A stretch of 59,892 bases of DNA from JBBRGK01 sp036741355 (GCA_036741355.1 DAINSK010000023.1:1-59892), one strand, 5' to 3'. Positions 1 to 7,352 are shown, numbered from the stretch's first letter. Numbers and translations: made by a program. The notes: a model not told the origin generated them from the sequence alone.

Positions 1-1
1 A

Positions 2-49
2 GGCGGGCGGACCGTCGGCGCCGGTGTCGTCACCAAGATTGTCGAGTAG
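2..49 (+). CDS. tuf: Elongation factor Tu, C-terminal end only
   Basis: The first 16 codons of the window read in frame to a TAG at 47-49 and give the terminal EF-Tu motif GGRTVGAGVVTKIVE. EF-Tu delivers aminoacyl-tRNA to the ribosome as a GTP-dependent factor. Only the end of domain 3 is present; the rest lies upstream of the window. It sits 3 bases before rpmG, the usual tuf-rpmG-secE-nusG order, which supports the call despite the short length. Confidence 0.85.
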   Translation, partial: GGRTVGAGVVTKIVE

Positions 50-52
50 GTT

Positions 53-217
53 ATGGCAAAGAAAGAAGATCGCCAGATCATTCATCTTGCCTGCACGGAG
101 TGTCGGGAACGAAACTACACAACCTCCAAGAACAGGCGGAACGATCCGGACCGCCTGGAGTTGAATAAGTTTTGCCCGCGCTGCCGGCAACACCGGCCGC
201 ACCGCGAAACGCGTTAA
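53..217 (+). CDS. rpmG: Ribosomal protein bL33, zinc-binding form
   Basis: A 54-residue protein starting MAKKEDRQIIHLACTEC, the normal size of bL33 of the large subunit. Two cysteine pairs (CTEC near residues 14-17 and CPRC near 42-45) make this the zinc-binding form. The family is known to have zinc-free paralogues used under zinc limitation, so zinc need is a real distinction here. The gene was found by reading the sequence directly, in the tuf-rpmG-secE interval. The gap to secE (218-329) holds no tRNA-like cloverleaf, although tRNA-Trp often sits there in other bacteria. Confidence 0.95.
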   Translation: MAKKEDRQIIHLACTECRERNYTTSKNRRNDPDRLELNKFCPRCRQHRPHRETR

Positions 218-329
218 TTCACGCTCACCGCGGTCGCCTTCTGTGACAGGCGGCTCGTGGCTCCGTTTCGCGGCGCTTCGGCGCCGGGCGTAGCATGTAT
301 GTACAGGATCTAGGAAAGGCTCATTACAA

Positions 330-638
330 ATGGCTAACCGGCAGATGCGCCGTCAAAATGCAAAGACGCCGGCCAAGACCAGCACCCGGGCGCCTGCTGT
401 TCGTCCCACACTTATGGGCGGCGGCAGCGTCAGCCGTTCGCGAGGCGGCGGATCGCTGCTACGACCCACCTGGATCACCGACATCATCTCTGAGTTGCGC
501 AAAGTGCAGTGGCCCACCAGGGAAGAGGCTTGGCATCTGACCTGGGTCGTGATTCTCGTTTCGGTCGCCGTTGGAGTCGTGCTCGGCGGGCTCGATTCCG
601 CCTTTGGCTGGTTCATGGAGCACACGATCCTCCGCTGA
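330..638 (+). CDS. secE: Preprotein translocase subunit SecE
   Basis: A 102-residue single-span SecE that clamps SecY in the Sec translocon of the cytoplasmic membrane. The family signature is clear in the C-terminal half: ELRKVQWPTREEAWHLTWVV at about residues 55-74, followed by one hydrophobic segment at about 70-90. The N-terminal 50 residues are basic, Ala/Pro/Gly-rich and poorly conserved, a longer tail than in minimal SecE. AGGAAAGG lies about 12 bases before the ATG. It is followed by nusG in the classic secE-nusG-rplK-rplA arrangement. Confidence 0.95.
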   Translation: MANRQMRRQNAKTPAKTSTRAPAVRPTLMGGGSVSRSRGGGSLLRPTWITDIISELRKVQWPTREEAWHLTWVVILVSVAVGVVLGGLDSAFGWFMEHTILR

Positions 639-696
639 GGCGGACGTCGTGGTGGACGCCCGACGTTCCGTCATCCGGATGGTAAGGAATACGACA

Positions 697-1335
697 GTGG
701 CCGTTGATACACACAAACGTAAGAACGCATCACAAACCCTCGCCGCGGAACCGCCTGCAGCACCTCAGGACGTCGATATTACGCCGCAGGACGGGCGACA
801 ATGGTATGTGATTCACACATATTCCGGCTATGAGAATAAGGTCAAAGCCAACCTCGAACACCGGATCGAAAGCATGGACGTCAAGGATCGGATCTTCCAG
901 GTCGTCATCCCGACCGAGGAAGAGATCGAGATCCGCGACGGCCAACGGCGTATGGTATCGCGCAAGCGGTTCCCGGGATACGTGCTGGTAGACATGCTCG
1001 AGTTACAGGAAGGCGACGAGGCGTCGAACAAGGCCTGGTACGTGGTGCGGAATACTCCGGGCGTCACCGGCTTCGTGGGTTCGGGCAACAAGCCCGTGCC
1101 ATTGGAGGCGGCAGAAGTCAAGAACATCCTGCGCCAGATGAAGGCTGTCGAGCCGCGGGTGAAGGTAACCTTCCAGGTGGGCCAGCCGGTGCGAATTATC
1201 GACGGGCCATTCGTGGACTTCACAGGCACCGTAGATGATATCAACCTGGAGAAGGGCAAGGTCAAGGTGCTCGTCTCCTTCTTCGGCCGCGAGACCCCGG
1301 TGGAGCTCGATTTCCTGCAGGTGGAACGGATTTAG
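697..1335 (+). CDS. nusG: Transcription termination/antitermination factor NusG
   Basis: NusG binds the RNA polymerase clamp to increase processivity and couples transcription to Rho or ribosomes. The NGN domain begins at QWYVIHTYSGYENKVKANLE (about residue 30 onward), and the C-terminal KOW domain is seen in GQPVRIIDGPFVDFTGTVDD. The reading frame is open back into secE. I place the start at GTG 697 because TAAGGA lies about 8 bases before it; this leaves a 25-30 residue non-conserved N-terminal extension and 212 residues in total. ATG 679 is an alternative. The protein ends with the standard LQVERI-type tail. Confidence 0.93.
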   Translation: MAVDTHKRKNASQTLAAEPPAAPQDVDITPQDGRQWYVIHTYSGYENKVKANLEHRIESMDVKDRIFQVVIPTEEEIEIRDGQRRMVSRKRFPGYVLVDMLELQEGDEASNKAWYVVRNTPGVTGFVGSGNKPVPLEAAEVKNILRQMKAVEPRVKVTFQVGQPVRIIDGPFVDFTGTVDDINLEKGKVKVLVSFFGRETPVELDFLQVERI

Positions 1336-1363
1336 GGCAGCGGACGGCGCTCCTAACCCTCCT

Positions 1364-1604
1364 GTCCCTTCCCGCCCCGGGAAGGGACGAATATTGGAAG
1401 CAGGGGTCGGACTGGAGTGTGGCGCGGAACCGGCCCTCCCCTCTCCATCGCTCTACGAGAGATGGAGAGAGGCGATCATTGGGAGGCAGGTACAGGAATT
1501 GGTGCAGGCGGGCGCGTCGTGACGCGCGCTAATAGTTGCTTCTGCAGCACATAAGTTAGTGTTCAAGCTCCCCTTCCCTCTCAGGGAAGGGGTCGGGGGT
1601 TAGG
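1364..1604 (+). repeat. Cluster of G/C-rich palindromes before rplK
   Basis: Three hairpins lie in the 273-base gap between nusG and rplK. GTCCCTTCCC pairs with GGGAAGGGAC at 1364-1388. CTCTCCATC pairs with GATGGAGAG at 1441-1469. CCCCTTCCCT pairs with AGGGAAGGGG at 1570-1592. The last one runs into four G-runs (1584-1604) that end right at the rplK start, so the terminal AGGGGAA can act as its ribosome binding site. None is followed by a T-run, so they do not look like simple terminators. Related palindromes occur at 26029, 27848, 27999, 30674, 30846 and 59843, so this is a dispersed family. Confidence 0.8.
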
Positions 1605-1608
1605 GGAA

Positions 1609-2034
1609 ATGGCCAAGAAAGTACGCGCAATCGTGAAGCTGGCAATTCCCGCGGGCAAGGCGAACCCGGCGCCTCCGGTTGGCCCGGCCCTGGGCCAGCA
1701 CGGCATTAACATCATGGCGTTCTGCAAGGAGTACAACGAGAAGACCGCCGGCCAGGCGGGTACGATCGTCCCGGCAGAGATCACGGTGTTCGAGGACCGA
1801 TCGTTCACGTTTGTACTGAAAACGCCACCGGCGTCCGACCTTCTGAAGAAGGCAGCGGGCATCGAAAAAGGCGGCAAGCAGCAAAAGAAAGAGAAGGTCG
1901 GGAGCGTAACGCAGGCGCAGATCCGTGAGATCGCGGGCATCAAGCTCAAGGATTTGAACGCCTATGACATCGAGTCGGCGATGAAAATGATTGCCGGCAC
2001 CGCACGCAATATGGGTATCGACGTCACTTCCTAG
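1609..2034 (+). CDS. rplK: Ribosomal protein uL11
   Basis: A 141-residue uL11 of full normal length, which forms the GTPase-associated centre at the stalk base. It begins MAKKVRAIVKLAIPAGKANP and contains APPVGPALGQHGINIMAFCK at about residues 23-42, the family signature in the N-terminal domain. The C-terminal RNA-binding domain ends with IAGTARNMGIDV. AGGGGAA, at the right-hand end of a G-rich repeat, is the likely ribosome binding site and fixes the ATG. It is followed by rplA after 93 bases that contain a short CCCCACTCGGGG hairpin. Confidence 0.97.
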   Translation: MAKKVRAIVKLAIPAGKANPAPPVGPALGQHGINIMAFCKEYNEKTAGQAGTIVPAEITVFEDRSFTFVLKTPPASDLLKKAAGIEKGGKQQKKEKVGSVTQAQIREIAGIKLKDLNAYDIESAMKMIAGTARNMGIDVTS

Positions 2035-2127
2035 CACCCCACTCGGGGTCATCCCGGTGTATATACCTCCGCCGACAAGCGAGAGGGAGGGCTGGGCGCA
2101 TTCCGCGATGCCCGAAGGAGGGTCACA

Positions 2128-2841
2128 ATGCCAAAGCACGGGAAGAAGTATCTGGACGTAGCCAAGCAGGTCGACAACGACAAGTTCTACGATCCGGCCG
2201 AAGGGATCGCGCTTGCAAAGCAGGCGCATTTTGCCAAGTTCGACGAGACAGTCGAACTGCATTTGCGCACGGGACTGGATCCACGGCACGCCGACCAGCA
2301 GTTGCGTGGCACCACACTGCTGCCGCACGGCCTGGGCAAGACGGTGCGTGTGCTCGTCTTCGCCGAAGGCGACGCCGCACGCGCGGCCGAAGAGGCGGGC
2401 GCCGACTTCGTTGGCAGCGACGACCTCATCACCCGCGTAGCGGGAGGCTTCACGGACTTCGACGTCGCGCTTTCCCAGCGCGAGTTGATGGGCAAGGTTG
2501 GCCGGCTCGGGCGGGTGCTTGGTCCGCGCGGCCTGATGCCGAACCCGCGTTCCGGCACAGTGGTTGAGCCGCAGGACATGGCCAAAGCGGTTCAGGACGC
2601 TCAGCGCGGCCGTGTCGAGTTCCGGCTCGACAAGACCGCAATTATCCATGTGCCGATCGGCAAAGTCAGCTTTGAAGAAACGGCGCTGGCCGAAAACCTG
2701 GCAAACCTGATCGACGCCGTGATGAAGGCGAAGCCGGCCGGCGTCAAGGGCGTGTACATCCGGAGCGCTACCCTCACTTCGACGATGGGCCCGGGCATTC
2801 ATCTCGATCTGGCGCCAACGCTTGCGTTGAAGCCGGCTTAA
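2128..2841 (+). CDS. rplA: Ribosomal protein uL1
   Basis: A 237-residue uL1, the mobile L1 stalk protein that helps release deacylated tRNA; in many bacteria it also represses its own operon. It begins MPKHGKKYLDVAKQVDNDKF and contains the signature GRVLGPRGLMPNPRSGTVV at about residues 125-143. The C-terminal part has GVYIRSATLTSTMGPGIHLD. AAGGAGGGT lies just upstream of the ATG. The length is usual for the family. It is followed by a long leader that separates the rplKA and rplJL halves of the cluster. Confidence 0.97.
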   Translation: MPKHGKKYLDVAKQVDNDKFYDPAEGIALAKQAHFAKFDETVELHLRTGLDPRHADQQLRGTTLLPHGLGKTVRVLVFAEGDAARAAEEAGADFVGSDDLITRVAGGFTDFDVALSQRELMGKVGRLGRVLGPRGLMPNPRSGTVVEPQDMAKAVQDAQRGRVEFRLDKTAIIHVPIGKVSFEETALAENLANLIDAVMKAKPAGVKGVYIRSATLTSTMGPGIHLDLAPTLALKPA

Positions 2842-2944
2842 GAGATCGAGGGCACTACCAGACCGAGCTTTCGAGCCCGCTGCGTTTGACCGACGCGGCG
2901 TGCTTCAGAGATACTCAATTGGCAAATTGAATACTGTATCTGTC

Positions 2945-3087
2945 ACCTAGCCGTAGACAGCCGGCGGCCTTCAGGCCTTAATCCATCAGCCAGCCGAGGC
3001 GAGCGACCGAGCGAACATCCGCGATGGCACGACTGGTGCCGCGGTACAGCGTTTCGAGCCCTCGCACCGACGTGCGAGGGCTTTTTT
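2945..3087 (+). promoter_or_regulatory. Ribosomal protein L10 leader
   Basis: The 279-base gap before rplJ carries the conserved core of the L10 leader RNA: CCGTAGACAGCCGG at 2951-2964, CTTAATCC around 2978 and AGCCGAGG at 2992-2999. In the known family (Rfam RF00557) the L10(L12)4 complex binds this RNA and controls rplJL expression. Here the leader ends in a clear intrinsic terminator, so control is probably by transcription attenuation. The assignment rests on primary-sequence motifs read by eye, not on a covariance search. Confidence 0.8.
3058..3087 (+). terminator. Attenuator terminator of the L10 leader
   Basis: CCCTCGCAC at 3059-3067 pairs perfectly with GTGCGAGGG at 3072-3080 around a CGAC loop, followed by CTTTTTT. 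This is a textbook rho-independent terminator placed 34 bases before the rplJ start, with no gene ending just upstream. It therefore acts as an attenuator rather than an end-of-operon terminator. Confidence 0.88.
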
Positions 3088-3120
3088 GGTGGCCGCCGGA
3101 TGGAAGAAAGTGGTGTGTGA

Positions 3121-3654
3121 GTGCCAACAGCACGCAAGGAAGCCGAGGTCGCGGAGCTACAGGACCTGGTGTCGCGCGCTGCTATCTCGATCAGCGCCGA
3201 CTATCGCGGGCTTAGCGTCGCAGAGATGACGGCGCTGCGACGCCGTATGCGCGATGCCGGCGTCGATGTTCGCGTCGTCAAGAACACGCTGCTGAAGCTC
3301 GCCGCGGAACGGGCCGGACAGCCGAAAGCGGCCGAGATCGCCACCGGGCCGACTGCAATCGTATTTGGCTATGGCGACATCGCGGTGCCCGCCAAGGCGC
3401 TGCAGGAATTCATCCGCGTGTCACGCAGTACCCTCACTCTCAACGCTGCGTACGTGGATGGCGAGATCCTCCGCGGAGCAGCGATCACCGACCTGGCCGC
3501 CCTGCCCTCGAAAGATCAGTTACTTGCCAACTTTATCGGCGCCCTGCGATCGCCGATCGCGGCCTTTGCGAGCCTGCTCTCGGGGACGATCCAGAGCTTC
3601 GCGGGTCTCATCGACGCCCGCGCCCAACAGCTTGAGGCAAGCGCTGCCGCCTGA
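3121..3654 (+). CDS. rplJ: Ribosomal protein uL10
   Basis: A 177-residue uL10, the stalk base protein that binds 23S rRNA and carries L7/L12 dimers. It starts at GTG with MPTARKEAEVAELQDLVSRA, and the conserved YRGLSVAEMTALRRRMRDAG is at about residues 28-47. VVKNTLLKLAAERAG follows. The C-terminal helix that binds L7/L12 is Ala-rich (QSFAGLIDARAQQLEASAAA). The gene follows the L10 leader attenuator and precedes rplL by 64 bases, as expected for a co-transcribed stalk pair. Confidence 0.95.
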   Translation: MPTARKEAEVAELQDLVSRAAISISADYRGLSVAEMTALRRRMRDAGVDVRVVKNTLLKLAAERAGQPKAAEIATGPTAIVFGYGDIAVPAKALQEFIRVSRSTLTLNAAYVDGEILRGAAITDLAALPSKDQLLANFIGALRSPIAAFASLLSGTIQSFAGLIDARAQQLEASAAA

Positions 3655-3718
3655 GCGGAGCGCTGGAATTTTGAGTAGGTCCGGCTCAAACGCCGGAATC
3701 AGGAAAAAGGAGCGTTCA

Positions 3719-4111
3719 ATGCCCAGCGATCGCGTACAGCAGGTGCTTGACATCATCAAAGAGATGACTATCCTCGAGCTCCGCGACCTCAATAAGCAGA
3801 TCGAAGAAGTATTCGGCGTCACGGCCGCTGCGCCGATGATGATGGCCGCGGGCGCGGCACCAGCCGGCGCCGCCGCAACGGCCGAGCCGGTCGAAGAGCA
3901 GACAGAGTTCTCGGTCGTGCTAACCAGCTTCGGCGAAAACAAAATCAACGTCATCAAGGCGGTTCGCGAAGTGACGTCCCTGGGCCTCAAGGAGGCCAAA
4001 GACCTGGTTGAGAGCGCACCTGCTCCGATCAAGGAAGGTGTCAGCAAGGACGAGGCAGAGCAGGTCCGCGCCAAGCTCGCGAATGCCGGCGCCTCAGTCG
4101 AGGTCAAGTAG
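3719..4111 (+). CDS. rplL: Ribosomal protein bL12 (L7/L12)
   Basis: A 130-residue L7/L12, the multicopy stalk protein that recruits translational GTPases. The N-terminal dimerisation domain (DIIKEMTILELRDLNKQIEE) is followed by an Ala/Met-rich hinge at about residues 40-57. The C-terminal domain shows EFSVVLTSFGENKINVIKAV and GLKEAKDLVESAP. The frame is open upstream through rplJ. The true start is ATG 3719, preceded by AAAAAGGAG with good spacing. A strong terminator follows at 4136. Confidence 0.97.
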   Translation: MPSDRVQQVLDIIKEMTILELRDLNKQIEEVFGVTAAAPMMMAAGAAPAGAAATAEPVEEQTEFSVVLTSFGENKINVIKAVREVTSLGLKEAKDLVESAPAPIKEGVSKDEAEQVRAKLANAGASVEVK

Positions 4112-4135
4112 ACCCGCCCCGAAGAGGTGCAATGA

Positions 4136-4166
4136 GCGGGGATGGGCCAACACCCATCCCCGCTTT
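4136..4166 (+). terminator. Intrinsic terminator after rplL
   Basis: GCGGGGATGGG pairs with CCCATCCCCGC around a short CCAACA loop and is followed by TTTT. It closes the rplJL unit. Confidence 0.9.
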
Positions 4167-4197
4167 TGCGCGCCCGTCGATAGTTAAATTGTTATGC

Positions 4198-4203
4198 TAT
4201 AAT
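4198..4203 (+). promoter_or_regulatory. -10 box, TATAAT
   Basis: A perfect TATAAT lies 11 bases before ATG 4214, so transcription would begin about 4 bases before that codon. No good -35 is visible. The box overlaps the upstream in-frame ATG 4202, which argues against that start and suggests a leaderless or nearly leaderless mRNA. Confidence 0.55.
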
Positions 4204-4213
4204 GCCGATCGCG

Positions 4214-4804
4214 ATGCCGGACGATGAGCCCCGCTCTTGTTCCTTTTGTAATCAATTTGCGGATGACAGCTGCCGGCGCTGCGGCAGGGCTTACTGCAAG
4301 GCGCACGGTCGCGAGCTCTGCAACGTCTGCCTCTCCCCATCCAGCGCTCTGCCTTCGCCGGCGGTGTACAAGGGCTCGCTGATTACGCTGGCGATTGCCG
4401 TGGTCGCCGGGCTATTGGTGCTGATTCACCCGCTCTCGCTTCCCGGCGAACACCGGCTTGCGAAGGGATCGGGCCAAAACCCGGCACTGTTGCAGCCCGG
4501 TACAGCGCCGGGCAACCGCACCAGCGGCTCGGTGGTGCCAACGCCGTTGCCTGGCGTGGCGCCAAACTCGACCTCGCCAGCCTTGCGCTCGTACACCGTG
4601 GTTCTAAATGATACGCTGACCGGGATCGCGCAGAACTTCGGCACGACCGTCGTCGCGATCCAGGCTGCGAATCCCGGTGTGAACGAGAGCAACCTGAAAG
4701 CTGGCCAGGAGTTGCTGATCCCGCCCTCTGAAGGAGCGGCGCGTCCGTTGGGCAGCCCGAGTCCGGCGGCCGCTCTCTCGGCAACTCCGACGTCGACACC
4801 GTAA
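4214..4804 (+). CDS. Zinc-finger, membrane and LysM domain protein
   Basis: A 196-residue protein in three parts. An N-terminal cysteine-rich region (CSFCNQ, CRRCGRAYC, CNVC with a CKAH) looks like a small B-box-type zinc-binding module. One membrane segment follows at about residues 55-75 (GSLITLAIAVVAGLLVLIHP). After a Pro/Thr/Ser-rich linker there is a LysM domain, beginning SYTVVLNDTLTGIAQNFGTT and ending LKAGQELLIPPS. LysM binds N-acetylglucosamine-containing polymers, so the C-terminus is probably outside and the zinc finger in the cytoplasm. I know of similar proteins in Chloroflexota but not of a proven function. ATG 4202 lies inside the -10 box, so I prefer 4214. Confidence 0.75.
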   Translation: MPDDEPRSCSFCNQFADDSCRRCGRAYCKAHGRELCNVCLSPSSALPSPAVYKGSLITLAIAVVAGLLVLIHPLSLPGEHRLAKGSGQNPALLQPGTAPGNRTSGSVVPTPLPGVAPNSTSPALRSYTVVLNDTLTGIAQNFGTTVVAIQAANPGVNESNLKAGQELLIPPSEGAARPLGSPSPAAALSATPTSTP

Positions 4805-4846
4805 AGCGGCCAGCAAAGTCTGGACGGATCACGCAAAGCAGGACCT

Positions 4847-5386
4847 ATGCTCGACCTCAGTCCGCGCGGCAGGGTTATGCGGGATGCACTGATCTATACG
4901 CCGCTTTTCCTCGTGTGCGTCGCCGGAATTTTGCTGATGGTCGGGAGCGGAGATCCGCCGTGGATCGGCGTGTTTCTCGTTGGCGTCATGGCGTTTCTGT
5001 TCGGCTACCAAAGTATCCAGTCGTTGCGCGACCTCTCGTCGGCGCCGCTCACGGTCGAGGGCCCGATTACCCGCCGCTGGACCAAGCGCGACGCTTTTGT
5101 TTCTAAGAGCCACTACATCACCGTGGAGCGCGGCATTTACCGCATCCCTGTAGAAGACTATCTGGATCTGCTCGAAAAGGACCGCGTTCGGGTTGTCGCA
5201 TATCCCCACACCGGGACAGTGGTATCGGTCGAGCGCCTCGCGCGCCCGGAGGACGAGCCGAAACCCGCCGGCGCTATGGCCAAGGGCCGGCTGCGCATGC
5301 TGCGGACCGCCCGCAGTACGCCCAGCGTCCGTCGCGGCGAAGCCGTCGATGCTCCTCCATCCCCCGACGAGGGACGCCGTCACTGA
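4847..5386 (+). CDS. Small two-helix membrane protein, unknown function
   Basis: A 179-residue protein with two predicted membrane helices at the N-terminus (about residues 14-33, IYTPLFLVCVAGILLMV, and 39-56, IGVFLVGVMAFLFGYQSI). A soluble beta-rich region follows (SKSHYITVERGIYRIPVEDY, then DRVRVVAYPHTGTVVSVERL). The last 45 residues are basic and disordered-looking. AGGA precedes the ATG. It lies 42 bases after the LysM gene and is probably co-transcribed with it. I do not recognise a named family; the layout suggests a membrane-anchored cytoplasmic domain. Confidence 0.65.
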   Translation: MLDLSPRGRVMRDALIYTPLFLVCVAGILLMVGSGDPPWIGVFLVGVMAFLFGYQSIQSLRDLSSAPLTVEGPITRRWTKRDAFVSKSHYITVERGIYRIPVEDYLDLLEKDRVRVVAYPHTGTVVSVERLARPEDEPKPAGAMAKGRLRMLRTARSTPSVRRGEAVDAPPSPDEGRRH

Positions 5387-5405
5387 CCGAATTCGCGCCC
5401 TCTTA

Positions 5406-5435
5406 TTGACGCCTTTCGCCGGGCGCTGATACGAT
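5406..5435 (+). promoter_or_regulatory. Promoter of the thiamine operon
   Basis: TTGACG (5406-5411) and TACGAT (5430-5435) are separated by 18 bases, a good housekeeping-sigma promoter. Transcription would start near 5442, about 25 bases before the TPP riboswitch. Confidence 0.75.
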
Positions 5436-5464
5436 TAGTCGGGTACACTCAAAACCGCATAGCG

Positions 5465-5557
5465 CTCACGGGTGCTCGGGGAAGCCGGGCTGAGAGGGTG
5501 GCCGCCGATCGCCGCCGACCGTTGGACCTGATCCGGGTAATGCCGGCGTAGGGAAAA
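5465..5557 (+). ncRNA. TPP riboswitch (THI element)
   Basis: All hallmark segments are in order: CACGGGTGCTCGGGG at 5467-5481, GGCTGAGAGGGTGG at 5488-5501, ACCGTTGGACCTGATCCGGG around 5518-5537, and TAATGCCGGCGTAGGGAA to 5556. Thiamine pyrophosphate binding would shut down the downstream genes. An intrinsic terminator 40 bases further on indicates control by premature transcription termination. Confidence 0.95.
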
Positions 5558-5594
5558 CGATCTGATCACGCAGCAGTGCCGCATCCTCTCTTTC

Positions 5595-5621
5595 CGCCGC
5601 CCGCTAACCGGGCGGCGTTTT
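5595..5621 (+). terminator. Riboswitch expression-platform terminator
   Basis: CGCCGCCCG (5595-5603) pairs with CGGGCGGCG (5609-5617) around CTAAC and is followed by TTTTG. It lies between the TPP aptamer and the thiG start, so it is the off-state terminator. Confidence 0.88.
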
Positions 5622-5672
5622 GTATTCGGCCCGCTCTGCCCGCGGCGCGGCTGAAGAGGAAGGCTGACTCGC

Positions 5673-6446
5673 GTGGAAGACATTCTAACCATCGCCGGTG
5701 CGCGATTTCACTCTCGACTCATGCTTGGCACCGGACGCAACCGGACCGTCGACGAAATGCTGGCCGCGCTGGAGGCGTCCGGCACACAGATCGTCACCGT
5801 CGCCATACGCCGCCTGGACCTGGACAATCCCAACGAGAAGACGCTGTTGGACTACATCGACTGGGGCCGCTTCCAGGTGCTGCCGAACACGGCCGGCAGC
5901 CGAACCGCGGACGAGGCAGTTTTCGCCGCTCGACTGGGTCGTTCGGTCACGGGATCGGACTGGGTAAAGCTGGAAGTGATCCCCGACGCCAGGTACCTGT
6001 TGCCCGATCCAATCGGCACGCTGGAAGCAGCCGAACGGCTGGTAGCCGAAGGCTTCAAGGTTCTTCCGTACATCAACGCCGACCCTGTTCTTGCCCGGAG
6101 GCTGGAAGAGATCGGAACGGTGACGGTGATGCCGCTCGCTTCGCCCATCGGTTCGGGCCAGGGTGTCACGACCCTCGATGCCATTCGGGTGATCGTCGAA
6201 CAAGCCCGCATTCCCGTCGTGGTCGACGCCGGTCTCGGCGTTCCGTCGGAGGCAGCGATTGCCATGGAAGCGGGTGCGGACGCGGTGCTGGTCAACACGG
6301 CTGTCGCGCAAGCGCAGAACCCCGCGCTGATGGCTGAGGCGTTCCGGCTCGGGGTTGAAGCGGGCCGCAAGGCGTTCCTCGCCGGTCGTATTCCGCGTAA
6401 GGAGGTCGCGACCGCCAGCAGCCCCCTCGAAGGAGTGGCGCGGTGA
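5673..6446 (+). CDS. thiG: Thiazole synthase ThiG
   Basis: A 257-residue ThiG that forms the thiazole phosphate of thiamine from deoxyxylulose phosphate, dehydroglycine and ThiS thiocarboxylate. The TIM-barrel signature begins FHSRLMLGTG. The Schiff-base lysine is K99 in WVKLEVIPD. The phosphate-binding end has PVVVDAGLGVPSEAAIAMEA and DAVLVNTAVAQA. It starts at GTG 5673 after GAGGAAGG. It is the first gene behind the riboswitch and overlaps the next gene by 4 bases (GTGA), so translational coupling is likely. The glycine-oxidising partner ThiO in the same operon is broken. Confidence 0.95.
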   Translation: MEDILTIAGARFHSRLMLGTGRNRTVDEMLAALEASGTQIVTVAIRRLDLDNPNEKTLLDYIDWGRFQVLPNTAGSRTADEAVFAARLGRSVTGSDWVKLEVIPDARYLLPDPIGTLEAAERLVAEGFKVLPYINADPVLARRLEEIGTVTVMPLASPIGSGQGVTTLDAIRVIVEQARIPVVVDAGLGVPSEAAIAMEAGADAVLVNTAVAQAQNPALMAEAFRLGVEAGRKAFLAGRIPRKEVATASSPLEGVAR

Positions 6447-7147
6447 CAGGCACGCGACCAGGCAAGCCGTCGCTGCCCCGTCCGTGCCTGATGCTGGTCA
6501 CGGACCGCGCCCTCGCGGGTGGAGACGACGCCCTGCTTACTGCCGTGGCCGCGGCGGTTGATGGCGGCGTCAACGCCGTGCAGGTGCGCGAGAAGGACCT
6601 TGCGGATGATGACCTGGCGATCCTCGTTCGCCGTCTATGGGCTGTGATCGACGACCGCGCGGTGATCATCGTCAACGACCGACCGACCGTGGCCAAATAC
6701 GCTGGAGCGGGCGGCATCCATTTCGGAGAGCCATCTGAAACCGGACGAATGGTTGAAGTCGACGGTTTCGAACCCTTGATCGTCGGGCGCTCCGTCCATT
6801 CTCTGGCCGCGGCGACGGACGCGGTGAATTCCGGCGCCGATTACCTCGTGCTCGGCACCATTTTCCCGAGTCGATCTCACCCGGGCGGCGAATCCGGCGG
6901 CCTCGAGCGAGTGCGTGTGGTGTCGAGGAGCGTTTCCATCCCAGTGATCGCAATCGGGGGAATTACGGAGGACAACCTGCCCGGCGTGATTGCAGCGGGA
7001 GCGGCCGGCGTAGCGGTGATCTCGGCCATTCTGGGGCGTAGCGATCCATCTCTCGCCGCGCGAACCTTACGTGTCGCACTGGACGGTGCGTGGGAAGGCA
7101 GGCCGGGCAGCATCGCGGCATCTCCCACCACTTTGGGTGTGGCATGA
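6443..7147 (+). CDS. ThiE/TenI family protein, probably TenI-like
   Basis: A 234-residue TIM-barrel protein of the thiamine phosphate synthase/TenI family. VQVREKDL, IIVNDRP, GIHFGEPSETG, GRSVHSL and VIAIGGITEDN align with the family. The motif after the central strand reads LGTIFPSRSHPGGESGGLE, closer to TenI (thiazole tautomerase) than to ThiE, where a Thr/Lys-rich TxTK motif binds pyrophosphate. A second gene at 7629-8264 has the full ThiE signature. I infer that this one is the tautomerase and the other the synthase. It overlaps thiG and thiS by 4 bases each (GTGA, ATGA). Confidence 0.8.
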   Translation: MTGTRPGKPSLPRPCLMLVTDRALAGGDDALLTAVAAAVDGGVNAVQVREKDLADDDLAILVRRLWAVIDDRAVIIVNDRPTVAKYAGAGGIHFGEPSETGRMVEVDGFEPLIVGRSVHSLAAATDAVNSGADYLVLGTIFPSRSHPGGESGGLERVRVVSRSVSIPVIAIGGITEDNLPGVIAAGAAGVAVISAILGRSDPSLAARTLRVALDGAWEGRPGSIAASPTTLGVA

Positions 7148-7350
7148 CGGTACGGCTAACTGTCAACGGAAAAGCCGTTGAATTGGATAAGGAAATGCCC
7201 CTGCCGGCGTTCCTGGAAGCGCGCAAGATCGACCAGCGTCACATCGCGGTGGCCCGGAACGGCGACGTGATCGAACGCGATGGCTACGGCGACGTGGTGC
7301 TCTGCTCCGGGGACGTGATCGAGATCGTCCGCATGGTCGGCGGCGGTTAA
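7144..7350 (+). CDS. thiS: Sulfur carrier protein ThiS
   Basis: A 68-residue beta-grasp protein ending in Gly-Gly-Gly, the terminus adenylated and converted to a thiocarboxylate before sulfur transfer to ThiG. MTVRLTVNGKAVEL and VARNGDVIERDGYGDVVLCS are typical. The ATG overlaps the preceding stop as ATGA. It is the normal size for the family. No ThiF or cysteine desulfurase gene lies nearby. Confidence 0.93.
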   Translation: MTVRLTVNGKAVELDKEMPLPAFLEARKIDQRHIAVARNGDVIERDGYGDVVLCSGDVIEIVRMVGGG

Positions 7351-7352
7351 CG

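Noticed and set aside
218..329. tRNA-Trp between rpmG and secE
   Set aside because: This is a common location, but no acceptor/anticodon/T-arm pattern or CCA end is found.
4202..4213. ATG 4202 as start of the LysM protein
   Set aside because: It overlaps a perfect TATAAT box and has no ribosome binding site.
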